DNA of 64,000 nt from NCBI GenBank assembly GCA_020638635.1, contig JACKIE010000001.1, positions 434,001-498,000 of the forward strand. Reading direction: 5' to 3'. The position numbers and the translations under genes are program-made. Position 1 is the stretch's first letter, and every line of letters starts with the position of its first letter. Source of the DNA: Planctomycetota bacterium (GTDB lineage Bacteria > Planctomycetota > UBA8742 > UBA2392). The notes beneath the pieces are model-generated. The model did not search any database and was not told where the DNA came from. It saw only the letters and a list, made by a program, of their open reading frames with translations. Below are positions 44,301 to 52,928 of this stretch, in pieces.

Positions 44301-44562
44301 GCTTTTTTTTGGCGCGGAGCGCCTTCACAGTGGAAGCCCCCACCGAATGCGCAGCATTCGGTGGGGGTTTGGTACCAACCGATGGTTTGAGGCGCGGATG
44401 CGCCGACACACTCGCGGCGCTTGCCGCGAGAACCATTCGGCCGCAATCGGCCGTTGTGCCGGCGCTCCGCGCCTCCCAACTTGCTTCCACCGAAAACCCC
44501 CACTGAACGCCGTGGGCGTTCGGTGGGGGCTTCCATTGTGATGGTGCTCCGCGCCGAAAAGC
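44301..44562. repeat. Compound palindromic element between uvrC and the permease gene
   Basis: Two modules of about 100 bp face each other. The left begins GGCGCGGAGCGCC (44311) then TGGAAGCCCCCACCGAA. The right, read on the minus strand from 44555, begins GGCGCGGAGCACC then TGGAAGCCCCCACCGAA. Each contains its own hairpin: CCCCCACCGAATGC with its complement (44337-44367), and CCCCCACTGAACGCC with its complement (44497-44529). The centre holds CTCGCGGCGCTTGCCGCGAG and CGGCCGCAATCGGCCG. T-rich and A-rich edges complement each other. The first hairpin, followed by TTT, could also end the uvrC transcript. No ORF inside looks real; 44219-44300 shows nothing. Confidence 0.8.
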
Positions 44563-44666
44563 TCAAGTATTCCTGGTGCTTCATCCCCTCGCAGCATCGG
44601 GCAAGACTGCCGGTGCCCCGCAAGCGGCATTGCCTGAACGCGCGCGGCGCTGCACTATCTGCGGCG

Positions 44667-45434
44667 ATGACGCCTGTCCTGCTGATCTGCATCCTGTGCG
44701 TGTTCGCCTACTTCGCCAAGGGCGTCACCGGCGCCGCCAGCGCCATCGTGTTCAACGCCGGCCTGCTGACCGCGCTGGCACTCGGCTTGGCGGGCGGGCT
44801 CAGCCTGCGTGACGGGCTGTACTGGATCGCCATCGCCGACATGTTCGCCAGCGCGCTGCTGGCCGTGTTCCTGTGGCGCGGCGTGAAGCTAGAGCGCTTC
44901 ACGCTGCTGCTGCTGGCGGGCATGGTGCCGGTGACGGTCGTCTTCTCGCTGCTGCTGCCGCGGCTTGAACTGCGCTGGCTGTCGCTGGTGCTGGCGCTGG
45001 CCGTGGTCGGAGCGGGCCTGTACTTGGCGGCGCGGCCGGACCACCCGCCGGCCAGCCCGCGTTCCGTGAACCGCTGGGCGCTGCCGACGGGCGCTTTAGC
45101 GGGCGTGCTGAGCGGCCTGTTCGGTATGGGTGGGCCGGTGGTGTTCGTGCTGCTGAGCCGCGCCAGCGACGACCCCACGCTGTTCCGCAACCGCACGATC
45201 CTGATCAGCACCGTGGCGGGCTTGGCGCGGTTGGTGACGCTGATCGCCGGCGGGGTCTACACCACTACGCACTTCGTCTGGTTCAGTTGGGCTGCGCCGG
45301 TGATCGTGGGCGCGACGCTGGCCGGCATCTTGGCCCACAAGCGCCTCAAGCCGCGCCCGTTCCGGATCGTGCTGGGCGGGCTGGTGACGCTGGCCGGCAT
45401 CGGCGGCCTGCTGCGCTTTGCACTTGCAGGCTAG
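44667..45434 (+). CDS. TauE/SafE-family membrane permease
   Basis: 255 residues with about eight membrane helices, in two halves each opening with a Gly-rich motif (FAYFAKGVTGAASAIVFNAG, residues 13-32, and TGALAGVLSGLFGMGGPVVF, about 139-158), the internal duplication typical of TauE/SafE permeases. Relatives export sulfite, sulfoacetate or similar organosulfur anions, but substrates are poorly known. The ATG at 44667 was chosen because the upstream frame only translates the palindromic element. CACTAT lies 8 nt before the ATG and there is no ribosome-binding site, so it may be leaderless. It is convergent with the RND pump gene; their 3' ends overlap by 4 nt. Confidence 0.8.
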   Translation: MTPVLLICILCVFAYFAKGVTGAASAIVFNAGLLTALALGLAGGLSLRDGLYWIAIADMFASALLAVFLWRGVKLERFTLLLLAGMVPVTVVFSLLLPRLELRWLSLVLALAVVGAGLYLAARPDHPPASPRSVNRWALPTGALAGVLSGLFGMGGPVVFVLLSRASDDPTLFRNRTILISTVAGLARLVTLIAGGVYTTTHFVWFSWAAPVIVGATLAGILAHKRLKPRPFRIVLGGLVTLAGIGGLLRFALAG

Positions 45435-48400
45435 TCAAACGACGGGACCGGCTCGGGCTGCAACTCCGGCTCGGGTGCTGGCTTCTTCTCTTCCGGACGT
45501 GGGCCATTCTGGGCTTGCTTCTGGTCTTCGGACAACTCGTCCGCGCTGCCGAACGTGCGCTGGAAGAAGCCGCGGTACCAGTCGGACCAGCCGGATGTCA
45601 CCAGGTACGCCGCCGGCACCAGCACCAGCGTCAGCACCGTGGCGATCATCAGGCCGAAGATCACGGCCGTGGCCAGCGGCGCCCACCAGGCTGCGGATTC
45701 GCCCCCCACCACGAACTTGAACTGGCGGAAGTCGAAGCTGAACTGCAGCGCCATGGGCAGCAGGCCGAGGCCCGTGGTGATCGCGGTCAGCATCACCGGT
45801 CGCAAGCGGGTCTTGCCGGCGTCGATAATCGCATCGTACAGGTCGAGGCCATGCTTCTCGCGCAACTGGTTAATGTAGTCGATCATCACGATCGCGTTAT
45901 TGACCACCACGCCGGCCAGCGATACGACGGCCACGCCGGTCATGATGATTCCGAACGGTTGCGCCAGTACGATCAGGCTGATCATCACGCCGATCAGCGA
46001 CATGATCACGCTGCTCAGGATGATGCCGGCCTGCAGCACGCCGTTGAACTGCAATACCAGGATGAACATGATCACCAGCAGCGCGATCACGAACGCCTCC
46101 GACAGGAAAGTTGCGGCCTCTTGCTGGTCTTCGTTTTCGCCGGTGAAGCGCGCGTCGAAGCCTGCGGGCATGCTCGATTTCTCGAGCGCGATCTTGGCCT
46201 CGATCTCCTTTAGCAATTCCTGGGCCTGGTAGCCTTCCGCCACGTCGGCCGAGACGGTCAGCACGCGCTGGCCGCCCTTGCGCCGCACCGTGCCCGCGCC
46301 GCCCACGTACTCCCATGTACAGAGGGTGGAAAGCGGAATCGCGTTGCCGAATGCGTCACTGATGCGGATAGAATCCAGCACCGCCGGATCGTTGCGGCGC
46401 GCCTCCGGCAGGCGCACCAGGATGTCACGTTCTTCGCGCCCATCGTCGTAGCCGCCGATGCGCTGGCCGCTGATCAGCATCTTCACGAAGTTGCCGATCC
46501 ACTGGGTGTTCAAGCCCAGCAGCGCAGCCTTCTGGCGATCCACGCGCACGCGAAGCTCCGGCTTGCCGGTGCGCAGGTCATCACGCAGGTCAATCACGCC
46601 TGGCACGCCCTCCACGATGCGGCGCACGGCCTTCACCGCGACGGACAGTTGCGACTCGTCGGCGACGCGGACCTCGACGTTGATGGGCGGGCCGGTCGGC
46701 GGTCCCATGGACTGGCGCTTGATTTCGAACTCGGCGCCGGGCAGATCCACGATCAGGGGGCGCAGTTCCTCGAGGTACTTGGCCGGGCTGCCTACCCGGT
46801 CGGCCTGGTCCTTGAAACTGATTGTGACGCGCGCCAGGTGGGTGGCGTCTGCGCCGCCCTCCATTGGGTTGCCCACGCCTTTGCCGCCCACGGTGGTTTC
46901 GATGCCCTTGATGTCCGGGCTGGTCGGCAGGCGCGATTCCACGACCTTGGCCAGCGCGTCGGTTCTTTCAAGGCTGGTGCCCTCGGGCGCCGTGATGTTC
47001 ACGAACGCCAGCTTGGGCTCAACCTCCGGGAACAGCTCGACGCCGTGGCCCATGGCGCCGTAGCTCATGGTGATCAGCACCAGCAGCACGAAGGCGCCGA
47101 CCAGCGCGGTCTTGGGGAAGCGCAGTGCAAGGCGCAGGAAACGCTCATAGCCCGCGATCAGCTGCTTGCCCGTGCCCTCCACCCGCCTGCCCAGCACGCT
47201 CTGTGTCGGCTTGCGGAACCGCATAAGCGCAGCGGCCAGCGTCGGGTTGATCACCAGCGCCACGAACAGGCTGCACAGCAGCGTGACGATCACCGTGATG
47301 GGCAGGAACTTCATGAACTCGCCCATGATCCCCGGCCAGAACACCATGGGGAAGAACGCCCCCACCGTGGTCGCCGTGCTGGCGATCACCGGCCAGGCCA
47401 CCTCGCTGGTGGCCTCCTTTGCAGCCTGCATCGGCGTCTTGCCAAGCCCGATGTGGCGGAAGATGTTTTCGACGATCACGATGGCGTTGTCCACCAGCAT
47501 GCCCTGGGCGAGGATCAGGCTGAACAACACCACCATGTTCAGCGTCAGCCCCATCAACTGAAGGATGAAGAAGCTCATCAGCATGCTGAGCGGAATCGCC
47601 AACGACACGAACAGCGCGTTGCGCAGTCCCATCGCGAAGAAGATCACCAGCAGCACGAGCACCAGGCCGGACAGAATGTTGTTCTCCAGGTCGCTGATCA
47701 TGTTGCGGATGTTGTCGGATTCGTCCGTCAGCACCGCGTAGTCCACGCCCGACGGAAACTCCTGTTTGGCCTGCTTCATCCCGTACTTCACCGCCTCGGT
47801 GATCGGCAGGATGTCCGCGCCCGCGCGCTTCTGGATGCTGAGCTGCACCGCCGGCCGCCCGTCGCGCCGGGCGTAGCTGATGGGGTCCTTGTAGGTCAGG
47901 TAGGCGCGCGCCACGTCGCGCAGGTAAACGGGCCTGCCGTCCACGTTGTGGATCACCAGCGCCTCGACGTCGGCGGGCGTCTTGAATTCGCCGGGAATGC
48001 GCACGGAGGGCTTGACGCTGCCGGTGTCCACGCCGCCCGCGGAGATGTCCACGTTCTCGCCGCGCAGGCGCTCGATCAGTTCGTTGACGGGCAGCCTGTA
48101 GCCCTCGAGCTTTTCGGGGTCGATCTCGATTTCGATCTGGGGCTCGATGCCGCCGCTGATCTCCACGTTCAGCACGCCGGGCAGAGCCTCGATGCGGTCC
48201 TCCAGCTCTTCGGCGATGCGCTCGAGTACCGGCACCTCGGCGCCGAACAGGGTGACGATCATGATCGGGAACTCGGAGAAGCTGAGCTCGCTGATCGTTT
48301 CGTCCTCGACGTCGGCCGGAAACTCGACCTTGGCCACGTCGTATTTCTCGCGCACCTTCTGCAGCGCTTCCTCAACGGGGAGGTCCGGGTCGAACTCGCA

Positions 48401-48676
48401 GGTGGTGATGCTGGCGCCTTCGACGCTGACGCTGGTGAGCTCGGTAAGGCCCTTCAGGTTCTTGAGCTGGCGCTCGAGCGGAATGGTGATCGAGCTCTCG
48501 ACGTCTTCCGGGCTGGCTTCCGGCCAGGGCACGGCGATGGTCACCAGCGGCACCTTGATGTCGGGGCTGCTTTCGCGCGGCACCGTCAGGTAGCTGAACG
48601 TGCCCAGCAGGATGATGCCGAAGATCAGCACCACCACCGCGGTACGATGCTTGACCGAGAAATCGGTGATGATCAT
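45431..48676 (-). CDS. RND efflux pump inner-membrane permease (AcrB/HAE family)
   Basis: 1081 residues, the standard AcrB-like size with 12 membrane helices and two large periplasmic loops. It opens MIITDFSVKHRTAVVVLIFG, with the SPDIKVPLVTIAVPWPEASP porter segment. TM4 reads GMLVDNAIVIVENIFRH, with one of the two proton-relay Asp residues and Asn in place of the second, common outside the classical HAE1 group; GVVVNNAIVMIDYINQL marks TM10. AGGAG 12 nt upstream supports ATG 48676. The start overlaps the fusion-protein stop by 4 nt. No TolC-type gene is in the window, so the outer-membrane channel must be elsewhere. Drug or metabolite specificity cannot be read. Confidence 0.93.
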   Translation of the reverse strand: MIITDFSVKHRTAVVVLIFGIILLGTFSYLTVPRESSPDIKVPLVTIAVPWPEASPEDVESSITIPLERQLKNLKGLTELTSVSVEGASITTCEFDPDLPVEEALQKVREKYDVAKVEFPADVEDETISELSFSEFPIMIVTLFGAEVPVLERIAEELEDRIEALPGVLNVEISGGIEPQIEIEIDPEKLEGYRLPVNELIERLRGENVDISAGGVDTGSVKPSVRIPGEFKTPADVEALVIHNVDGRPVYLRDVARAYLTYKDPISYARRDGRPAVQLSIQKRAGADILPITEAVKYGMKQAKQEFPSGVDYAVLTDESDNIRNMISDLENNILSGLVLVLLVIFFAMGLRNALFVSLAIPLSMLMSFFILQLMGLTLNMVVLFSLILAQGMLVDNAIVIVENIFRHIGLGKTPMQAAKEATSEVAWPVIASTATTVGAFFPMVFWPGIMGEFMKFLPITVIVTLLCSLFVALVINPTLAAALMRFRKPTQSVLGRRVEGTGKQLIAGYERFLRLALRFPKTALVGAFVLLVLITMSYGAMGHGVELFPEVEPKLAFVNITAPEGTSLERTDALAKVVESRLPTSPDIKGIETTVGGKGVGNPMEGGADATHLARVTISFKDQADRVGSPAKYLEELRPLIVDLPGAEFEIKRQSMGPPTGPPINVEVRVADESQLSVAVKAVRRIVEGVPGVIDLRDDLRTGKPELRVRVDRQKAALLGLNTQWIGNFVKMLISGQRIGGYDDGREERDILVRLPEARRNDPAVLDSIRISDAFGNAIPLSTLCTWEYVGGAGTVRRKGGQRVLTVSADVAEGYQAQELLKEIEAKIALEKSSMPAGFDARFTGENEDQQEAATFLSEAFVIALLVIMFILVLQFNGVLQAGIILSSVIMSLIGVMISLIVLAQPFGIIMTGVAVVSLAGVVVNNAIVMIDYINQLREKHGLDLYDAIIDAGKTRLRPVMLTAITTGLGLLPMALQFSFDFRQFKFVVGGESAAWWAPLATAVIFGLMIATVLTLVLVPAAYLVTSGWSDWYRGFFQRTFGSADELSEDQKQAQNGPRPEEKKPAPEPELQPEPVPSFD

Positions 48677-49875
48677 GGGCTCGACTCCTCGGCGGCCACG
48701 TACGGGTCCTGCTCGGTCCACTGCACTTCATCCCCGTCGGCCAGCATCTGCGCTCCGAAAGTCACCACACGCATCCCCGGCTTCAGCCTGTTGCCCAGCA
48801 CTTCGACCCATTGCGAAGTCATGTTGCCAAGCCGGACATCCGCCAGCTCCTGCACACGGCTGCCTCCCGATGCAGGTAACACGAACAGCGACTTCATCGT
48901 GCCGCTGAGGCGCACCGCGCTGAGCGGCACCACCAGGGCGTCCGGCTTGCGGTAAATCACGACGTGCACCGTTCCAAAGATACCCGCGGGCAGGGACATG
49001 TCGCCGTTGGGCAACTCCAGTTCAACGGTGAAGCTGTGGGTTATCGGGTGCGCCACGTAGTCAACGCGCGACACGGTTGCCTCGCGCACCAGTGCGCTCC
49101 CCTGCCCGTCGGTCAGTGATGCCAGAGTTACACCAAGCTTCACGCCGGGCTGCATCATCTGCCGATGCGCCTCCGGTATCTCCAGCTCGGCCACCAGCCG
49201 GTCCATCACTGCCACACGGCCGATCAGCTCGCCGCCGTTGACATACTCGCCCTCCCGGCGCAGTCGCTCCGTCAGCACGCCGCGCGCCGGGTTGCAGACA
49301 TAGGTATCCTCGATCATGGCCAGCACGCGCTCCACGGCGGCGCGCGCCATGCTGCGGCGGGTGCGGGCAGCATCGAGTTGCGCGCCCGTGGACTGCGGGT
49401 ACTCCTCGGTGCGCTTCAGGTCGCGCACGGCCTGGTCGTAGCTTTCCTGCGCCTCGCGGAATCCCTGCAGCAACTGGCTGTCGTCAATCCGGGCGAAAGA
49501 CGCGAAGCCCTCCAGGTGGCGCAGATTGCGGAACACTAACTGTTCCTGCGTCGGCGCGACTCCTTCCGGTTGGGCCGCCAGGAAGTCGGCTGCTTCAAGC
49601 CACGTTCTCGCAGGCACCCGCGTTTCAGGGATCGTGTCTCCCTCGTCGTACGCCAGCGTGCGGATCACACCCGGCGCCGCAGCTCGCAGCTCGACTTCCT
49701 CATGTGGCCGGATCACCACCGGCAGGCTGATCTTTACCTCGATAGGCTGCGGCTTGACGAGGCGCACAACCACGTTGCGGGCCTGTTTCGCATCGCTTAC
49801 TTCAGGCGGTCCGCCGGGTCCGCAGGCGGCCAGCAGTATCGGCAGGGCAAGGGCCATCGTGAACTTCATGTTCAT
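48673..49875 (-). CDS. RND efflux membrane fusion protein (lipoprotein)
   Basis: 400 residues. A lipobox (LALPILLAAC, Cys18) anchors it to the inner membrane. The order is that of HlyD/AcrA adaptors: a barrel-sandwich half (VVIRPHEEVELRAAAPGVIR), an alpha-helical hairpin (about residues 105-190, QLLQGFREAQESYDQAVRDL), the second lipoyl half with GVLTERLRREGEYVNGGELI, then a beta-barrel and membrane-proximal domain (VVPLSAVRLSGTMKSLFVLP). It links the pump to an outer-membrane channel. It overlaps tetR by 4 nt upstream and the pump by 4 nt downstream, so all three are one operon. ATG 49869 is an alternative start. Confidence 0.9.
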   Translation of the reverse strand: MNMKFTMALALPILLAACGPGGPPEVSDAKQARNVVVRLVKPQPIEVKISLPVVIRPHEEVELRAAAPGVIRTLAYDEGDTIPETRVPARTWLEAADFLAAQPEGVAPTQEQLVFRNLRHLEGFASFARIDDSQLLQGFREAQESYDQAVRDLKRTEEYPQSTGAQLDAARTRRSMARAAVERVLAMIEDTYVCNPARGVLTERLRREGEYVNGGELIGRVAVMDRLVAELEIPEAHRQMMQPGVKLGVTLASLTDGQGSALVREATVSRVDYVAHPITHSFTVELELPNGDMSLPAGIFGTVHVVIYRKPDALVVPLSAVRLSGTMKSLFVLPASGGSRVQELADVRLGNMTSQWVEVLGNRLKPGMRVVTFGAQMLADGDEVQWTEQDPYVAAEESSP

Positions 49876-50480
49876 GCATCGCTCTCTTCGTCAAATGCGG
49901 CCGCGCCGTGCAGAACCAGCGTGGCCATTTCGTCGGCAAGCGTGTTGGCGCAGCCCTTGAACTCGGGGCACTGCACCACCTTCATCAGTTCCTGCATCAG
50001 CAGCGCCCAGTACAGCTTGACGGTGACCTCGGCGGCGCGCTGGGGCATGCCGCGGGATACCAGGTGCCGCACCCACTCCTGGTTGGCGCAGGTGTCGTAC
50101 TCCTCGGCGTGGCGGATCAACTCTTTCAGGCTGCTGCGTCCGAACCACAGCGAGAAGGCAAACGCCAGCGTGGTGCGGAAGCGCTGGGCCAGGTCCAGCA
50201 TCTCGCGGGTGTAGCTTTCCAGCAGGTCGCGCACGGCCCCGGTGTCGGCGAACACGCGCGCGCGCATGAGGGTGGCGGCCTGCAGGAACTCCTCAATCAG
50301 CGCGCGGGCGAGCCCCTCTTTGCTGCCGAAGTGGTAATAGAGGGCGGGTTTGGTCACACCGGCGGCCTGCACGATTTCGCGCACACTGATCGCGTCGTAG
50401 CCGCGCGCGGCGAACAAGGCCGCGGCCTCGCGCAGGATGGCGGTGCGTGTGTCCGCTTCGGTTGTGGTACTGCCGCCCAT
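49872..50480 (-). CDS. TetR-family repressor of the efflux operon
   Basis: 202 residues. The N-terminal TetR helix-turn-helix is clear: ILREAAALFAARGYDAISVR, then IVQAAGVTKPALYYHFGSKE, where the recognition helix is VTKPALYYHF. The C-terminal ligand-binding domain (TREMLDLAQRFRTTLAFAFS onward) is unlike well-known members, so the inducer is unknown. It is the first gene of an operon with the fusion protein and pump (4-nt overlaps), the usual layout for a self-repressing efflux regulator. Two palindromes upstream (50493-50504 and 50524-50537) are likely its operators. Confidence 0.92.
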   Translation of the reverse strand: MGGSTTTEADTRTAILREAAALFAARGYDAISVREIVQAAGVTKPALYYHFGSKEGLARALIEEFLQAATLMRARVFADTGAVRDLLESYTREMLDLAQRFRTTLAFAFSLWFGRSSLKELIRHAEEYDTCANQEWVRHLVSRGMPQRAAEVTVKLYWALLMQELMKVVQCPEFKGCANTLADEMATLVLHGAAAFDEESDA

Positions 50481-50492
50481 GCCGGCCTTATA

Positions 50493-50504
50493 TACCGTTC
50501 GGTA
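50493..50504. promoter_or_regulatory. Operator candidate 1 for the TetR regulator
   Basis: A perfect 12-bp palindrome TACCGTTCGGTA, 13 nt upstream of the tetR ATG. The ACCG/CGGT half-sites are the type bound by AcrR-like TetR repressors. Confidence 0.6.
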
Positions 50505-50523
50505 GGTCTGTCCACGGGGTAAC

Positions 50524-50537
50524 TGACCAAACGGTCA
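50524..50537. promoter_or_regulatory. Operator candidate 2 for the TetR regulator
   Basis: TGACCAAACGGTCA has perfect TGACC/GGTCA half-sites around a 4-bp centre. It lies 31 bp from candidate 1, three turns of the helix centre to centre, and towards rpsU. Confidence 0.6.
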
Positions 50538-50569
50538 ATTGCTTCCGGAAAAATCGAAAAGGCGTCAAC

Positions 50570-50598
50570 TTGCGCGCCGCGCGGGTGCGGGGTATAGT
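50570..50598 (+). promoter_or_regulatory. Promoter for rpsU
   Basis: TTGCGC (50570-50575), a 17-nt spacer and TATAGT (50593-50598, five of six consensus bases), 79 nt before the rpsU ATG. Confidence 0.55.
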
Positions 50599-50676
50599 TT
50601 CCGCCCCGACTCAGGCCGGGAGATCGTTTTCTATTGCCAACCGTTAGCTAAATAAAGGCGAGAGTTCAGGTTAAGT

Positions 50677-50874
50677 ATGGTCAAGATCAAGGCGCGCAGT
50701 TCGGAATCCGTAGACCAGTTGCTTCGTCGGTTCAAGAAGGCCTGCGAAAAAGAGGGCCTGACCCGCGCCATGAAGCGCGTGTCCCACTACGAGAAGCCGA
50801 GCGTCACCCGCGCCCGCAAGAAGCGCCAGGGGCTCAAGCGCAAGCTGCAGGCTACCTTCATGTCGCAGATCTAA
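50677..50874 (+). CDS. rpsU: Ribosomal protein bS21
   Basis: 65 residues, strongly basic, matching bS21 of the small ribosomal subunit, which sits near the mRNA exit and the anti-Shine-Dalgarno region. The pattern VDQLLRRFKKACEKEGLTRA (residues 12-31) followed by SHYEKPSVTRARKKR is diagnostic; KPSVxRxRKK is the conserved basic block. It is not in the rpsU-dnaG-rpoD arrangement of enterobacteria. Its own promoter lies at 50570. The ABC ATPase gene starts 2 nt after the stop. Confidence 0.95.
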   Translation: MVKIKARSSESVDQLLRRFKKACEKEGLTRAMKRVSHYEKPSVTRARKKRQGLKRKLQATFMSQI

Positions 50875-50876
50875 CC

Positions 50877-51728
50877 GTGCCAGCGGTTGAAATCTCCAAC
50901 CTCAGCAAGACCTTCCGTGACTTTTTCGGCCGTCGCCGCGTGCAAGCGCTCGACGGCCTTTCGCTTAACGTCAACGCCGGCGAAGTCTTCGGCCTGCTGG
51001 GCCCCAACGGCAGCGGCAAGTCCACCACCTTCAAGATCGCCGTCGGGCTGCTGCGCCCCTCGGGTGGCGGCGTCACCATCGCCGGCGCGAAACCCGGCAG
51101 CCTGGCGGCCCGCAAGGCCACCGGCTTCCTGCCCGAAGACAGCACGCTGCTGCCATTCCTGACCGCGCTCGAAACCCTCAAGCTGCACGGCGCGCTCGCC
51201 GGCCTGACGCGCAAGCAGGCGGGCGACAAGGCCCACGAACTGCTTGAGCGCGTGAGCCTCAAGGACGCCGCGAACCGCCGCGTAAAGGGCTTCAGCAAGG
51301 GCATGCAGCGCCGCCTCGGCATCGCCTGCGTGCTCATCGCCGACCCGGATGTGTTCATCTTGGACGAGCCCACCAGCGGGCTGGACCCCCTGGGCGCCGT
51401 GCAGGTCAAGGAGCTGATCCGCGAGCTGCGCAAGCAGGGCAAGGCCATCCTGATCTCCAGCCACCTGCTGGGCGAGCTCGAGAACGTGTGCGACCGCGTG
51501 GCCTTCCTCGACAAAGGCAAGCTGCTCAACGAAGGCACGCTCGATGAACTACTGCGCGAAACAGACGTGCACGAGTTGCGCGTCAGCCCGCCCACGCCGG
51601 AGGCAATCCGCGCCTTGGAAGAACTGGCGCGCGAAAAGGGGCTGACCATCGTCAGCTCGCGCGCCCCGATGCGAACCCTGGAGGCCTTCTACCTGAAAGT
51701 GCTCGGCGACAAGGACCGCAAGCCATGA
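50877..51728 (+). CDS. ABC transporter ATP-binding protein
   Basis: 283 residues with a complete nucleotide-binding domain: Walker A GPNGSGKST (about residues 42-50), Q-loop region FLPEDSTLLP, signature FSKGMQRR (variant of LSGGQ), Walker B VFILDEPTSGLDP and the H-loop in LISSHLL. The class is the single-ATPase exporter type (CcmA/NatA-like) paired with a separate membrane protein. A C-terminal ~60-residue extension is common in these. It starts with GTG 2 nt after rpsU and overlaps the next gene by 4 nt (ATGA). The Glu replaced by Asp at the end of the A-loop PED is unremarkable. Substrate unknown. Confidence 0.9.
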   Translation: MPAVEISNLSKTFRDFFGRRRVQALDGLSLNVNAGEVFGLLGPNGSGKSTTFKIAVGLLRPSGGGVTIAGAKPGSLAARKATGFLPEDSTLLPFLTALETLKLHGALAGLTRKQAGDKAHELLERVSLKDAANRRVKGFSKGMQRRLGIACVLIADPDVFILDEPTSGLDPLGAVQVKELIRELRKQGKAILISSHLLGELENVCDRVAFLDKGKLLNEGTLDELLRETDVHELRVSPPTPEAIRALEELAREKGLTIVSSRAPMRTLEAFYLKVLGDKDRKP

Positions 51729-52924
51729 CCGGCCGCGTGCTGGCAATCGCTCGCGCCGCGCTGGTTGAAGCCTTGCGGGCGCGCCTGGCGCCGCTGGGTG
51801 CGCTGCTGCTGCTGGCGGCGGTGCCGGCCCTGGCGCTGCTGTTCGGCGAAAACGCCGACACCCGCGCCTGGCTGACCCGCAGTCTTACCAGCGAAGGCCT
51901 GCGCGTGGTGTTTCCGCTGGCGTCGATTTTAGGCGGCGGTTTCCTGCTGAAACCCGCGCTGAAACGCGGCTGGACCGTATTGCCCGCCCGGCGCGCCGAG
52001 TACTTTGCGGGCACTGCGCTCGCCGGCAGCGCTGTGCTGGTGCTGGCAGCGGGGTTGTTCGCGCTTGGAGGCGCCGTCGCCAATCATTGGCTCGATCAAG
52101 ACCTGACCCTCACGCGAACCCCGGAAACCATCAGTAAACAACGCGTCAGGGACGGCGTGCTGCAGTCCGCCCCCGGGCGCGAGGACGCCACCACCTGGGT
52201 CAATCCCGCCGACGGGGAGGAGCTCGTGGCGCCGCTGCCGGCCCTCCAAGGAGATACCCTGCACGGCACCTTCGAGTTCCAGCTGGCCTGGACCGGCGAA
52301 GCGCCGCCGCAGGACCGCTCTCCGGTCGCGATCTGGCTGCAAAGCGCAGGCACACGCACGCCGCTGCAGACCTCGGTTCAGTCGCGTTATCGCATCCGCT
52401 TCGAGGGTGCCTGGCCGGGCGAAGGCAGCCTGGTGATGCAGCCCACCGATCCCGTCATGATTGTGGGCTCTTCGCCCGAGCGCGTCCGCCTTGAAATGGA
52501 GCGCGTCAGCCCCTGGGGCAGCGTAGCACGGCTGTTCGTGCTGTCATGCTGCGCGGCGCTGCTTTGCCTGGCGCTGGTACTGCTGGTGCGATCGTTGGCC
52601 ACGGCGCCGACCGCCGTGCTTGCGGGATTGCTGTTGTTCACCGCCCTGACGCTGCTGCCCAGCCTGGCGCCAACCACCCGCATGGCCCGCGACCGCCGCG
52701 CGGCGCTCGAGCGCGGCGCTGCCGATGCAACGCTGGTCAAACAGCTTGAGGCCCGTGTTACCGACCTGCCGCAGTTGTTCCCGGACGTGCCGTTCGATGA
52801 ATTCCTGGCGGCGCGCGTCGTACCCGAGGAAACCTGGCCCGCGGCCGCATGGCGCCTGCTGGCGGGTCTGGCGCTGCTGCCCGTTGGCGCAGCCATGTTC
52901 AGACTGCGGCAGATCGCGAAGTAG
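51725..52924 (+). CDS. ABC transporter membrane protein (putative)
   Basis: 399 residues overlapping the ATPase gene by 4 nt. The N-terminal part has three or four helices (APLGALLLLAAVPALALLFG, FPLASILGGGFLL, LAGSAVLVLAAGLFALGGAV). A soluble beta-rich region of about 150 residues follows (about 120-260), which would face the periplasm. Three more helices close it (LFVLSCCAALLCLALVLLVR and onward). No catalytic motif. By position it is the permease of the exporter; the large extracytoplasmic domain resembles other ABC-2-like permeases. It is convergent with the K+ channel gene, 4 nt apart. Confidence 0.7.
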   Translation: MTGRVLAIARAALVEALRARLAPLGALLLLAAVPALALLFGENADTRAWLTRSLTSEGLRVVFPLASILGGGFLLKPALKRGWTVLPARRAEYFAGTALAGSAVLVLAAGLFALGGAVANHWLDQDLTLTRTPETISKQRVRDGVLQSAPGREDATTWVNPADGEELVAPLPALQGDTLHGTFEFQLAWTGEAPPQDRSPVAIWLQSAGTRTPLQTSVQSRYRIRFEGAWPGEGSLVMQPTDPVMIVGSSPERVRLEMERVSPWGSVARLFVLSCCAALLCLALVLLVRSLATAPTAVLAGLLLFTALTLLPSLAPTTRMARDRRAALERGAADATLVKQLEARVTDLPQLFPDVPFDEFLAARVVPEETWPAAAWRLLAGLALLPVGAAMFRLRQIAK

Positions 52925-52928
52925 CGGC

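Noticed and set aside
46649..48955. A 768-codon plus-strand open frame across the RND genes
   Set aside because: Antisense shadow of a clear AcrB-like pump; the translated sequence is His/Asp/Arg-rich without any conserved motif.
50877..52924. The ABC pair as part of the adjacent efflux operon
   Set aside because: It is on the opposite strand from tetR and the RND genes, follows rpsU directly and has its own coupling.
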